Shown in pieces: positions 39,984 to 49,081 of a stretch of 64,000 nt of DNA. The position numbers were made by a program, and so were the translations under genes. The first letter of the stretch is position 1; every line of letters begins with the position of its first letter. The notes below the pieces were generated by a model. That model did not search any database, was not told the DNA's origin, and was given only the letters and a program-made list of their open reading frames with translations. The DNA is from Psychrobacillus sp044762855 (GTDB lineage: Bacteria > Bacillota > Bacilli > Bacillales_A > Planococcaceae): contig NZ_JBIWFB010000002.1 in NCBI RefSeq assembly GCF_044762855.1, positions 372,001 through 436,000 of the forward strand, written 5' to 3'.

Positions 39984-41813
39984 ATGACAAATCGTATAGA
40001 AGAAGAAGTTATCGAACAAGTTAGGAATAACACAGATATTGTCGATGTTGTTAGCGAATATGTTCAACTAACGAAAAGGGGCAGAAATTATTTTGGTTTA
40101 TGTCCATTTCACGGTGAACAAACACCATCTTTTTCAGTAACGCAGGAGAAACAGATTTTTCATTGTTTCGGGTGTGGTGCTGGAGGAAATGTAATTACAT
40201 TTTTAATGGATATCGAAAATTTATCTTTCCAAGATGCAGTAAGTAAACTTGGTAGTAGAATTGGACTTTCGATTGAAGAAAGCTCCTCCGATCATTCAGA
40301 AGCAAAAGCACCAGTCTCAAAAGAAGTATCTATTATGAAAAAAGCGCATGAATTTGCTAGCGATTATTTTCATCATTTATTACTTCATACGGAGGAAGGA
40401 GAAAATGCATTACATTACTTAGAGGAAAGAGGGTTTTCAACTGAAATCATCGAAAAGTACAAAATCGGCTGGTCATTACCTAATTGGGACGCTTTAACAA
40501 CATTATTAGCACGAAAAGGTATGGATTTACAAGAAATAGAGAAAACTGGGCTTATTATCCGAAAAGAAAATGAATTAAAGTATTTCGACCGTTTTAGAGG
40601 AAGAATCATGTTTCCTGTCTTTGATGAAACAGGACATGTTATCGCTTTTTCAGGGAGAATACTGGAAAAAAGTGAAAATGAAGCAAAATATTTAAATAGC
40701 CCGGAATCACCTATATTCCAGAAAAGCCAAGTACTTTATAATTTAGATAAAGCTCGTCTAGAAATTCGTAAACAAAGAAATGTAGTTGTTTTTGAAGGTT
40801 TTTTAGATGTGATTGCAGCATCTACAGCTGGAATATCCAATGGCATTGCAACCATGGGGACGGCTTTGACGTCACAACATATAACAAAATTGAATAGATT
40901 GACATCAAACGTCACATTATGTTATGACGGGGATAAAGCTGGTATGGAAGCAGCTAAACGAGCAGCCATCTCTTTGCAAGCTCAAAACATCCAAACAGAG
41001 GTAGCAATTATACCCGATGCGATGGATCCAGATGATTATATTAAAAACTACGGGGAAGAAGCTTTTCGTACGAAAATTATGGAAAAGCCCCATTCTTATT
41101 TATCCTTTATGATGATTGTTTCTAAACGTGATAAGAATTTTAATAACGAAAATGATACTTTACAGTATATTCAAGAAATATTGGAAATACTGAGTGAGAG
41201 AAATTCTTCTGTTGAGCGCGATTTATACATCCGACAACTGTCACAAGAAACAAACGTTTCGGAAGAAGCAATCTATCAACATTTACGAAAACTTCAAGGA
41301 AAAAAAGCTAAGCAATTTAAAAGTGAGCCATCTGATCCTCTTCCACCAACTCAGGAATTACCTAAAAAGAAGAGGACTTTATCAGCAGATGAGCGAGCGG
41401 AACGAATATTACTTTCGCATATGTTACACAATGCACAAATAATTGATGTAGCACGAAATAATGCTGGAGAACAATGTTTCATAAGGGATGCATACGAGGC
41501 GGTTTATGTAAGCTTAACCGGTTTTTATGAACAGTATCCAGATGGAGACTATCAACGATTTTTAGAAGTACTTAATGATGCACAACTTAGAAATATAGTA
41601 ATGGAAGCTGCGCTCTCAGAACGTGATCCAGAACATGAAACTGAGGAAGTCATGGACTGCTTGCGCCATATTCGAAAATACCGGATAGAGCAACAAATTG
41701 AGCGAAAGTTACATGAAGCAAAAGAAGCAGAGAAAATGACGGATATGACAAAAGCTTTGCAACTTGCTCAAGAAGCTATTCAGTTAAAAAAGTCGTTAGC
41801 AACTTTTGAATAA
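39984..41813 (+). CDS. dnaG: DNA primase
   Basis: ATG 39984 (MTNRIEEEVIEQV) is chosen over a TTG at 39924 because it matches the family N terminus and follows AAAGATGGTG. The 609-residue primase has the CHC2 zinc finger (C40, H43, C61, C64), the TOPRIM core (EGFLDVIAA and CYDGDKAG) and the C-terminal DnaB-binding domain. It makes RNA primers at the replication fork. sigA follows with an 8-base ORF overlap upstream of its true start. Confidence 0.96.
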   Translation: MTNRIEEEVIEQVRNNTDIVDVVSEYVQLTKRGRNYFGLCPFHGEQTPSFSVTQEKQIFHCFGCGAGGNVITFLMDIENLSFQDAVSKLGSRIGLSIEESSSDHSEAKAPVSKEVSIMKKAHEFASDYFHHLLLHTEEGENALHYLEERGFSTEIIEKYKIGWSLPNWDALTTLLARKGMDLQEIEKTGLIIRKENELKYFDRFRGRIMFPVFDETGHVIAFSGRILEKSENEAKYLNSPESPIFQKSQVLYNLDKARLEIRKQRNVVVFEGFLDVIAASTAGISNGIATMGTALTSQHITKLNRLTSNVTLCYDGDKAGMEAAKRAAISLQAQNIQTEVAIIPDAMDPDDYIKNYGEEAFRTKIMEKPHSYLSFMMIVSKRDKNFNNENDTLQYIQEILEILSERNSSVERDLYIRQLSQETNVSEEAIYQHLRKLQGKKAKQFKSEPSDPLPPTQELPKKKRTLSADERAERILLSHMLHNAQIIDVARNNAGEQCFIRDAYEAVYVSLTGFYEQYPDGDYQRFLEVLNDAQLRNIVMEAALSERDPEHETEEVMDCLRHIRKYRIEQQIERKLHEAKEAEKMTDMTKALQLAQEAIQLKKSLATFE

Positions 41814-41841
41814 ACATCCGGTAGTAAAAGGAGGATTTCTT

Positions 41842-42966
41842 ATGGCGGACAAGTCTGAACGTACAAAAGAAACGGATATTGAATTATCATTAGAAGAAGC
41901 AAAAAAACAATTAATCGAATTAGGTAAAAAAAATGGTGAGTTAACGTATCATGATATTGCGGAAAAACTAGCTCATTTTGAATTGGAATCCGACCAAATT
42001 GAAGAATTTATCGATCATCTAGAAGGAAAAGAAATTGAACTTAGCCGAAAAGATGGAGATGAAGAAGATTTAGATCGTTTGATGAAAGGGAAAGAAGAAA
42101 CTTTCGATTTAAATGATTTAAGTGTGCCACCTGGTGTTAAGATTAACGACCCGGTACGTATGTATTTAAAAGAAATCGGACGTGTAGATCTATTAAAAGC
42201 GTCTGAAGAAATTGCACTTGCAGAAAGAATCGAACAAGGGGATGAAGAAGCTAGAAAACGTCTAGCAGAAGCAAACCTTCGATTAGTTGTAAGTATTGCA
42301 AAACGTTACGTAGGTCGTGGAATGCTATTCTTAGATTTAATCCAAGAAGGAAATATGGGACTTATTAAAGCTGTAGAAAAGTTTGATCACCGTAAAGGAT
42401 TCAAATTTAGTACGTATGCTACTTGGTGGATTAGACAAGCGATTACTCGTGCAATAGCAGACCAAGCCCGTACCATTCGTATTCCAGTGCATATGGTCGA
42501 AACAATCAATAAATTAATTCGTGTACAAAGACAATTACTACAAGACTTAGGTCGCGAACCTTCTCCTGAGGAAATTGGAGAAGAAATGGACTTACCACCA
42601 GAAAAAGTGCGCGAAATCTTAAAGATTGCACAAGAGCCAGTTTCTTTAGAAACGCCTATTGGAGAAGAAGACGATTCGCATCTAGGCGATTTTATCGAAG
42701 ATGCGGATGCTCAATCCCCTTCAGATCACGCTGCGTATGAACTCTTAAAAGAACAGTTAGAAGATGTATTAGATACCTTAACAGACCGTGAAGAAAACGT
42801 ACTACGTCTTCGATTCGGTTTAGATGATGGACGTACAAGAACGCTAGAGGAAGTTGGAAAAGTATTTGGTGTTACGCGTGAACGTATTCGTCAAATCGAA
42901 GCGAAAGCATTACGCAAGCTTCGCCATCCTTCTCGCAGTAAACGTCTAAAAGATTTCTTAGAATAA
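41842..42966 (+). CDS. sigA: RNA polymerase primary sigma factor SigA
   Basis: ATG 41842 follows AAAAGGAGG by 7 bases. The 374-residue sigma-70 has a short region 1.1, region 1.2 (PVRMYLKEIG), region 2 (RLVVSIAKRYVGRG, FSTYATWWIRQAI), region 3 and region 4 with GVTRERIRQIEAKALRKL. It directs most vegetative transcription. It follows dnaG in the macromolecular synthesis operon. Confidence 0.98.
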   Translation: MADKSERTKETDIELSLEEAKKQLIELGKKNGELTYHDIAEKLAHFELESDQIEEFIDHLEGKEIELSRKDGDEEDLDRLMKGKEETFDLNDLSVPPGVKINDPVRMYLKEIGRVDLLKASEEIALAERIEQGDEEARKRLAEANLRLVVSIAKRYVGRGMLFLDLIQEGNMGLIKAVEKFDHRKGFKFSTYATWWIRQAITRAIADQARTIRIPVHMVETINKLIRVQRQLLQDLGREPSPEEIGEEMDLPPEKVREILKIAQEPVSLETPIGEEDDSHLGDFIEDADAQSPSDHAAYELLKEQLEDVLDTLTDREENVLRLRFGLDDGRTRTLEEVGKVFGVTRERIRQIEAKALRKLRHPSRSKRLKDFLE

Positions 42967-42977
42967 TTTTTTCGAAG

Positions 42978-43003
42978 AGACATCCTTGTAGGGTGTCTTT
43001 TTC
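42978..43003 (+). terminator. Intrinsic terminator after sigA
   Basis: AGACATCC pairs with GGGTGTCT (one G-U pair) and is followed by TTTTT. Confidence 0.88.
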
Positions 43004-43048
43004 TGCTTTATACTTAATGTTAACTGTCAGATGAAATGAGGACGAGAA

Positions 43049-43612
43049 ATGTCAGTTCAACGTAAGCAAATTATCCTAAATGAGATTGCTTTTTGGAAGA
43101 AAAATAAACTACTTCCAGAACATTATTGCGATTTTCTAACAGCACTGTATGCGCAAGGAGAAGAGGTAGCAGATGATAGAAAAGAGAAGCATACCGAAGC
43201 AGTTCTTGCAAAGGAAAAAAAGAATAAAAACCTACTATATGTAGGACTTGGAATTGTTACAATTCTATTAATAGCTTCCCTAATATTAATTACGACTGCT
43301 GCCTTTATACCCATTATCGCATCGGGAATTGCTATTTGTTCATTTCTATACATAGCTAGTAAACTAGCAAAAACAAAATCCGTGATGACGCCCATATTAT
43401 TCGTTTTTTCCGCATTATTGCTTTTAGGAATATCGTTTAAAGTGTGGGATGTTTACTTTTTCGATTATCCAAGCGTGTTAATTGGTTTGATCATTGCCAA
43501 CTGCTTAATATGGTTGTTTTCAGGACTACTATTAAAGCTAGTGTATTTTAGCGTTTCAGGAATTGTAGGAACAGTGCTTATTGTTTTTTACATGTTCCGC
43601 TTTTATCTTTAA
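43049..43612 (+). CDS. Hypothetical multi-span membrane protein (187 aa)
   Basis: ATG 43049 follows GAGGACGAG. A cytoplasmic N-terminal part (about 1-60, with AFWKKNKLLPEHYCDFLTALY, a pattern seen in predicted DUF2157-like membrane proteins) is followed by four or more hydrophobic helices (about 62-185). Its function is unknown. It is the last gene before the accessory island, so it belongs to the core side or marks the junction. Confidence 0.6.
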   Translation: MSVQRKQIILNEIAFWKKNKLLPEHYCDFLTALYAQGEEVADDRKEKHTEAVLAKEKKNKNLLYVGLGIVTILLIASLILITTAAFIPIIASGIAICSFLYIASKLAKTKSVMTPILFVFSALLLLGISFKVWDVYFFDYPSVLIGLIIANCLIWLFSGLLLKLVYFSVSGIVGTVLIVFYMFRFYL

Positions 43613-43628
43613 TTAGCTTCTTTTATCA

Positions 43629-43659
43629 AAACCAACTGATTTAATTAGTTGGTTTTTTT
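43629..43659 (+). terminator. Intrinsic terminator
   Basis: AACCAACT pairs with AGTTGGTT and is followed by TTTTTTT. Confidence 0.88.
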
Positions 43660-43809
43660 GTGCGACAGGCAGGTCCTGATTTGATCGTTGTATGTGGATA
43701 CTGCACGGTAGTTACCGCTATATTTCCGTTGGGCGAGTGACGAGACGCAACATCGCTAACGCTCTTGTAGGGTTTCACACTGGCGTCCAAAATCCCAAAG
43801 AATGGCTAA

Positions 43810-43915
43810 GGGCAATCAAAAAGCTATTATAAGCAACTAATTTTAGTATGAAAGCAACTAAAATCAGTATGAGAGCAACTAAATTGCCGTTGAAAGCAAC
43901 TAATTTCTCACAATA
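43810..43915. repeat. 21-nt periodic array, GCAACTAA core (left)
   Basis: GCAACTAA-like cores recur at 43812, 43833, 43854, 43875 and 43896, exactly 21 bases apart. Their spacers vary. The matching right array is at 55625-55730. The minus strand reads heptads of LVAF type. The region 43660-43809 shows no gene. Confidence 0.8.
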
Positions 43916-44096
43916 GCAAGTTTACTTGGATTGAGACGACCGTGATTTAGAAGTATTATAGGAATAATATGCCTAAAAGCCTGTCGCACCTGGCTGGTCG
44001 GCATCTGCTCGACTAGTTTATCGTGTTCAAAGGCAAGATTGTCTCGTTCGACCATTCAGTGTTAATTTCGGACACTAATAAGTAAGTTTTTTTCAT
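43916..44096. repeat. Middle part of the left composite repeat
   Basis: This stretch aligns with 55731-55954: TTTACTTG or CTTACTTG near the start, then GCATCTG/ACATCTG, TCGTGTTC, TTGTCTC(G/A)TTC and GTTAATTTCGGACACT before the palindromic part. The TTGTC-GTTC units recur at roughly 21-base spacing. There is no coding region. Confidence 0.65.
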
Positions 44097-44231
44097 TGAT
44101 TTTCACTGCAGGGCGGCGACTCCGAAGGGATCAAGTGAGTAAGATGAGACTTCTCAACGTACGCGCGTAGGCGCGGCGGTGAAGGCTCATCACTCACCCC
44201 ACGGAAAGCGTCCGTCCTGCAGCGAAAATCA
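44097..44231. repeat. Palindrome-ended GC-rich repeat (left)
   Basis: The ends TGATTTTCACTGCAGG and CCTGCAGCGAAAATCA are inverted repeats (15 of 16). The interior is GC-rich with GGAAAGCGTCCG near the right end. It belongs to the same family as 55955-56146. I recall similar intergenic elements with GCTTTCCG motifs in Bacillales. No open gene is supported. Confidence 0.75.
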
Positions 44232-44348
44232 CAGTGGATACTAATAGAGCAATATACCGCGCAGTATCCCCATAATGCTTCACAGGTAGTTCTATTAAGC
44301 ATTCACTAAAATTATATAAAAAAAATAACTTACTATTTTAAATTTAGC

Positions 44349-44378
44349 TTGTAATTGAAAACCCTTTCAGTTTATAAT
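44349..44378 (+). promoter_or_regulatory. Promoter of the sugar-acid operon
   Basis: TTGTAA (44349) and TATAAT (44373) are 18 bases apart, about 110 bases before kdgK. The promoter contains a cre-like site and is followed by two operator palindromes. Confidence 0.75.
44356..44369. promoter_or_regulatory. CcpA cre-like site
   Basis: TGAAAACCCTTTCA matches 13 of 14 positions of the cre consensus TGWAARCGYTWWCA. It lies between the -35 and -10 boxes, which predicts glucose repression. Confidence 0.65.
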
Positions 44379-44383
44379 CGATA

Positions 44384-44408
44384 TAAACCGATTTACTAAA
44401 CCGGTTTA
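44384..44408. promoter_or_regulatory. Two tandem LacI-type operators
   Basis: TAAACCGATTTA (44384-44395) and the perfect palindrome TAAACCGGTTTA (44397-44408) lie 13 bases apart, centre to centre, just after the -10 box. They are likely targets of the LacI-family regulator encoded in the operon. Confidence 0.7.
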
Positions 44409-44487
44409 TAAACAAAAAGTAAATACATTTATGACTAGTTTTATTAATAACTAGAATAGAAAAGTGCTACTCATGTGAAGGGAGTAA

Positions 44488-45450
44488 ATGATTTTGGTTT
44501 CAAATTATGGTGTTTTTACACTAGGGGATGCTCTGATTACATTTAATCCATCCGTTACTGGACCATTGAGATATGTCCCAACTTTCTCACGAAAAGTGGG
44601 AGGGGCGGAATTGAACTTTGCGATTGGTTGTGCACGCTTAGGGCTTAAGTCAAAGTGGATGAGTCGTTTAGGTGGCGATGAATTCGGTCGAGTTATTTAT
44701 AATTTTGCACGTGGTGAAGGAATTGATGTTACAGAAGTAAAGTTAGTGGATGGCTATCCTTCTTCTTTAAATTTTAAAGAAATTAGGGAAGACGGTTCCG
44801 GAAAAACATTTTACTATCGATATCAATCACCTATTTTAACGATGGAACCAAGCGATATTACGGAAGCAGTGCTCGATGGTGTGGATATTGTTCATTTAAC
44901 AGGTGTCTTTTTAGCAATTAATCCTAAAAATATTGATATCACCATGGAAATATTAAAGCTTGCGAAAGAAAAGGATATTCCCGTCTCGTTTGACCCGAAT
45001 ATCAGGCTGAAGCTTTGGACAATAGAAGAAGCAAAAGCTGCCTATATAAAAATATTTCCATATGTTGATATTTTGCTAACTGGAAGAGATGAAATTGAGT
45101 TAATACATGGGGATTCTTCCAAAGAATCGTTAGAGGCACTTGCAAAAAGCTTCGAAATTGCACATCTGGTTATAAAAGATGGTGGAAACGGATCAAAAGT
45201 ATTCTTTAGCGGCGAGTGGCATGAAAAAGAAGCATTTAAAGTAACACCTATTGATACAGTAGGTGCAGGAGACGGCTTCGATGCTGGTTATATTTATTCC
45301 TATTTACATAATTATTCTCCACTTGAAAGTCTACAATTTGCGAATGGAGTAGGAGCGCTTGTGACAACAGTTTCAGGCGACAATGAAGGACTACCTGAAC
45401 TCGATGAAGTAGTTGCGTTTATTCGAAATGAAAAAGTTATTGAGAGATGA
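44488..45450 (+). CDS. kdgK: 2-dehydro-3-deoxygluconokinase
   Basis: This 320-residue PfkB-family sugar kinase phosphorylates 2-keto-3-deoxygluconate to KDPG. The family signatures GGAELNFAIGCARLG (about 40) and DTVGAGDGFDAGY (ATP site and catalytic Asp, about 255) are present. The GAAGGGAG ribosome site is good. It is first in the operon, and its product is the substrate of the eda aldolase two genes downstream. Confidence 0.9.
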   Translation: MILVSNYGVFTLGDALITFNPSVTGPLRYVPTFSRKVGGAELNFAIGCARLGLKSKWMSRLGGDEFGRVIYNFARGEGIDVTEVKLVDGYPSSLNFKEIREDGSGKTFYYRYQSPILTMEPSDITEAVLDGVDIVHLTGVFLAINPKNIDITMEILKLAKEKDIPVSFDPNIRLKLWTIEEAKAAYIKIFPYVDILLTGRDEIELIHGDSSKESLEALAKSFEIAHLVIKDGGNGSKVFFSGEWHEKEAFKVTPIDTVGAGDGFDAGYIYSYLHNYSPLESLQFANGVGALVTTVSGDNEGLPELDEVVAFIRNEKVIER

Positions 45451-45459
45451 GGGAAAACG

Positions 45460-46479
45460 ATGAAAGCAGTCCAAGTAAGAAAAGCTTATGACTTAGTCAT
45501 TAATGAAGTGGAAAAACCTCAAATTTCATCTGCGACAGATGTACTTGTGAAAGTGAAACGTGTTGGTATTTGCGGTTCTGATATGCATATTTATCACGGA
45601 ACAAACCCATTAGCAACGTTACCACGAGTTGTAGGACACGAAGTAGCTGGGGAAGTAATAGAAGTTGGAAACGAAGTAACGAAATTAAAAGTTGGAGACC
45701 ATGTAGTAGTAGAACCAATCAGGTACTGTGGTGAATGCTATGCATGTCGAAAAGGTCGTTCAAATGTTTGCGAAAAATTGTCTGTTTTTGGCGTTCATGA
45801 AGATGGCGGTATGCGAGAATACTTTGTACTTCCAGAAAAACAGCTCCATTCAGTGGATTCATCCCTTGATTGGAACGAAATAGTAATGGCTGAGCCTTAT
45901 ACTATTGGAGCTCAAGCTACTTGGAGAGGCCAGGTAGAACAAGGAGATACAGTACTTATTCAAGGAGCTGGACCAATCGGCATTTGTATTTTAAAATTTG
46001 CAAAACTACGAGGGGCTAGCGTAATGGTTTCTGATTTGAGCGAGGAACGTCTAGCATTCGCTCGTGAAAACGGTGCAGATGTAACGGTAAATGCCGGTAC
46101 AGAAAACGTAAAAGAACAAGTGATGAAATGGACAAAAGATGAAGGCGTTAATAAAGTAATTGACGCTGTATGCTTACCTACTACATTTGAACTTTCCGTA
46201 GATGTTGTTTCACCGGCAGGAACAGTTGTTGTACTTGGTTTCGATGAAAGACCATCCCAAATAGCACAAATGCCAATTACGAAAAAAGAAATAACAATCG
46301 TTGGTTCTAGGCTGCAAACAAATCAGTTTGCTGGAGTAGTTGAGTTATTAAATGACGGAAAACTCCAGCATAATGGGCTAGTTACACATACCTTTGCTTT
46401 AGACAATGTGCAAGAAGCATTTACATTTGTTGAAAATAATCCAGATAAAGTACGAAAAGCTGTTATTGTTTTTGACTAA
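45460..46479 (+). CDS. Zinc dehydrogenase, probable L-gulonate 5-dehydrogenase (RspB type)
   Basis: This 339-residue medium-chain dehydrogenase has catalytic zinc ligands C39 and H60-E61 (GICGSD, VGHE) and a structural zinc site of four Cys (CGECYACRKGRSNVC). The Rossmann motif is GAGPIG. Distinctive stretches (SDMHIYHGTNP, FGVHEDGG, EPYTIGAQAT, SRLQTNQF) match the RspB group, whose members oxidise L-gulonate to D-fructuronate. It sits next to the uxuA/SDR pair that would consume fructuronate. The substrate is inferred from similarity and context. Confidence 0.7.
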   Translation: MKAVQVRKAYDLVINEVEKPQISSATDVLVKVKRVGICGSDMHIYHGTNPLATLPRVVGHEVAGEVIEVGNEVTKLKVGDHVVVEPIRYCGECYACRKGRSNVCEKLSVFGVHEDGGMREYFVLPEKQLHSVDSSLDWNEIVMAEPYTIGAQATWRGQVEQGDTVLIQGAGPIGICILKFAKLRGASVMVSDLSEERLAFARENGADVTVNAGTENVKEQVMKWTKDEGVNKVIDAVCLPTTFELSVDVVSPAGTVVVLGFDERPSQIAQMPITKKEITIVGSRLQTNQFAGVVELLNDGKLQHNGLVTHTFALDNVQEAFTFVENNPDKVRKAVIVFD

Positions 46480-46494
46480 GGAGGGTATCTACAG

Positions 46495-47115
46495 ATGAGT
46501 AAACATAGTACATTAACACAGTTAACGGAGTCTAAAGTAGTTGCTGTTATTAGAGGAGAAAGCGCAGAAGAGGCAGTTCAATTAACAAAAGCAGCAGTAG
46601 ATGGTGGTATTCGAGCAATTGAGTTAACGTATACAACACCACAAGTACAGAAAGCATTTGAAGAGCTACAAGATGTGGATGCTCTGCTAGGTGCAGGAAC
46701 GGTGCTTGATTCTGAAACGGCAAGACACGCAATTCTAAACGGTGCAAAATTTGTCGTAAGTCCCCATTTTAGTGAGGAAGTTGCAACTGTATGTAACAGG
46801 TATGGGATTCCTTATTTACCTGGTTGCATGACAATTCGAGAAATGGTGAAAGCGCTAGAAGCAGGATGCGATATTTTAAAACTTTTCCCAGCCAATAATT
46901 TTAGTCCATCTTTCATTAAGTCAGTTAAAGGACCACTTCCCCATGTGCAAATCATGCCTACAGGTGGGATTAATGCAGGGAATATGAAAGAATGGATCGA
47001 TGCGGGAGCTGTGGCAGTAGGAGTAGGCAGTGATTTAAACAAAGCATATAAATCAGGCGGCTATGAAGCAGTTGTAGAAGCAAGCAAAAAGTATATTGAA
47101 GCAAGCACATATTGA
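46495..47115 (+). CDS. eda: KDPG/KHG aldolase
   Basis: This 206-residue class I aldolase cleaves KDPG to pyruvate and glyceraldehyde-3-phosphate. It carries VIRGESAEEAV, GAGTVLD, the Schiff-base Lys in DILKLFPA, and the MPTGGIN and GVGSDL phosphate-binding loops. It completes the common end of both sugar-acid branches encoded in this operon. The GGAGGG ribosome site is clear. Confidence 0.92.
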   Translation: MSKHSTLTQLTESKVVAVIRGESAEEAVQLTKAAVDGGIRAIELTYTTPQVQKAFEELQDVDALLGAGTVLDSETARHAILNGAKFVVSPHFSEEVATVCNRYGIPYLPGCMTIREMVKALEAGCDILKLFPANNFSPSFIKSVKGPLPHVQIMPTGGINAGNMKEWIDAGAVAVGVGSDLNKAYKSGGYEAVVEASKKYIEASTY

Positions 47116-47130
47116 AAGGAGAGATAAGTA

Positions 47131-48207
47131 ATGAATATTACGTTTCGTTGGTATGGTAGAGACAATGACACAGTAACACTAGAACAAGTAAAACAAATTC
47201 CAGGTACAAAAGGGATTGTATGGGCACTTCATCAAAAACCTGTAGGAGAAGTATGGGAAAAAGAAGAGATTAAATCGGAAATCGATTATATCCAATCATT
47301 TGGTTTTCATGCAGATGTGGTAGAAAGCGTTAATGTACATGAAGCGATTAAACTAGGTAATAGTGAACGAGATCAATATATCGAGAACTATAAAGAGACG
47401 ATTCGTAACCTAAGTGAATTTGGAGTTAAAGTAATTTGTTATAACTTCATGCCAATTTTCGACTGGACTCGTACAGAAATGTTCCATCCTTTAGAAGATG
47501 GTTCCACTGCTTTGTTCTTTGAAAAATCAAAAGTGGAAAATTTAGATCCACAAGAACTAGTGAAAACAGTTAGTGAAGCATCTGATTTAACTTTACCAGG
47601 ATGGGAACCGGAAAAAATGGCTCGCATCGCGGAATTATTCGATGCTTATAAAGAAGTGGATGAAGAAAAGCTTTGGGAAAACTTAGCGTACTTCTTAAAA
47701 GAAATATTACCGGTTGCAGAATCTGTCGGTATTAAAATGGCAATACATCCGGATGATCCTCCATACTCTATTTTCGGATTACCAAGAATTATTACGGGTG
47801 AAGCAAGCTATGAAAAGCTAATCGAAATTTCTGATTCAGCTGCAAATGGTTTCACGATGTGTACAGGTTCCATGGGAGCAAATCCTGAAAATGATATGGT
47901 TCAAGTAGCTAGAAAATATGCTTCGCGTTCGCCATTTTCTCATATCCGCAATGTGAAAATTTCAGAAAATGGAGACTTCGTAGAAACTTCCCATTATACA
48001 TCTGATGGTTCCATCGATATAAAAGGGGTTGTACAAGAACTTCATAAGCAAAATTATAATGGGTACGTAAGACCGGACCATGGTCGCCATATTTGGGGAG
48101 AGGTTTGCCGCCCAGGATACGGATTATATGACCGCGGATTAGGAATTATGTATTTACTAGGTTTGTGGGATGCATATGAAGCGAAAAAAGTGGAGGAGTC
48201 AGTATGA
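47131..48207 (+). CDS. uxuA: Mannonate dehydratase
   Basis: This 358-residue enzyme dehydrates D-mannonate to 2-keto-3-deoxygluconate. The N terminus MNITFRWYGRDNDTVTLEQVKQ and the downstream IPGTKGIVWALH and HPDDPPYSIFGLPRI motifs (metal ligands H and C/E around 190-260) are typical of UxuA. The stop overlaps the next ATG by 4 bases, so the SDR gene is co-translated. It belongs to the fructuronate branch. Confidence 0.95.
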   Translation: MNITFRWYGRDNDTVTLEQVKQIPGTKGIVWALHQKPVGEVWEKEEIKSEIDYIQSFGFHADVVESVNVHEAIKLGNSERDQYIENYKETIRNLSEFGVKVICYNFMPIFDWTRTEMFHPLEDGSTALFFEKSKVENLDPQELVKTVSEASDLTLPGWEPEKMARIAELFDAYKEVDEEKLWENLAYFLKEILPVAESVGIKMAIHPDDPPYSIFGLPRIITGEASYEKLIEISDSAANGFTMCTGSMGANPENDMVQVARKYASRSPFSHIRNVKISENGDFVETSHYTSDGSIDIKGVVQELHKQNYNGYVRPDHGRHIWGEVCRPGYGLYDRGLGIMYLLGLWDAYEAKKVEESV

Positions 48208-49040
48208 TTCCGTTACATGAAAATTTAAAAGACCGTGTAGCAGTTATTACTGGTGGCAGTGGTGTTTTATGTTCGGAAATGGCGCGTGAACTTGCGCGCC
48301 AAGGTGTAAAAGTAGCTGTTTTAAATAGAACAGTTGAAAAAGGACAAGAAGTGGTTGCGGAAATAGTGAAAGCTGGTGGGTCCGCCATCGCTTTACAAGC
48401 GGATGTACTTGACAGAGCTTCATTAGAGAATGCAAAAGAAGAAACGTTAAAAGCATTTGGTAAAATTGATATTCTTATTAATGGTGCGGGTGGAAATCAT
48501 CCAGATGCAATAACGGATAGTGAAGTTTACGAGGAAGATATAGAAGGAAAATCATTTTTTGAGCTAGATGAAACAGGATTTTCTACCGTATTTTCAACGA
48601 ATTTTACAGGAACATTTTTGGCTAGCCAAGTGTTTGGAAAAGAATTACTTAATTCGGCAGCTCCTGTCATTATCAATTTGTCATCAATGAGTTCATACTC
48701 TCCAATGACAAAAGTACCTGCTTATAGTGCGGCAAAAGCATCTATCAATAATTTTACGATGTGGATGGCAGTTCATTTTGCTGAAACTGGATTGCGAATC
48801 AATGCAATTGCTCCAGGTTTCTTCTTAACAACACAAAATAGAAATTTACTATTGGATGAAGAAGGAAACTATACAGCAAGATCCAATAAAATTATTACAG
48901 CTACTCCGATGAAACGATTTGGTAAACCGGAAGATTTACTAGGCACATTACTCTATCTGGTAGATGAAACTTGTTCGGGATTTGTAACAGGAACAACTAT
49001 TCCGGTAGATGGCGGATTTATGGCTTATTCTGGTGTATAA
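48204..49040 (+). CDS. SDR-family fructuronate reductase (mannonate oxidoreductase)
   Basis: This 278-residue short-chain dehydrogenase has the cofactor motif TGGSGVLCSEMA and the active-site Ser ... YSAAKAS (Tyr-x3-Lys), and it is coupled to uxuA. B. subtilis uses an SDR of this kind (YjmF/UxuB) to interconvert D-fructuronate and D-mannonate. The coupling to uxuA supports the same role here. Confidence 0.8.
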   Translation: MIPLHENLKDRVAVITGGSGVLCSEMARELARQGVKVAVLNRTVEKGQEVVAEIVKAGGSAIALQADVLDRASLENAKEETLKAFGKIDILINGAGGNHPDAITDSEVYEEDIEGKSFFELDETGFSTVFSTNFTGTFLASQVFGKELLNSAAPVIINLSSMSSYSPMTKVPAYSAAKASINNFTMWMAVHFAETGLRINAIAPGFFLTTQNRNLLLDEEGNYTARSNKIITATPMKRFGKPEDLLGTLLYLVDETCSGFVTGTTIPVDGGFMAYSGV

Positions 49041-49081
49041 TAATTTTCAATAGAATAGAATAGTAAATGGGGTTCTTAAAA

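Noticed and set aside
43810..43915. CRISPR array from regularly spaced repeats
   Set aside because: The conserved core is only about 8 bases and the period is 21, far below CRISPR repeat-plus-spacer lengths, and no cas genes are present.
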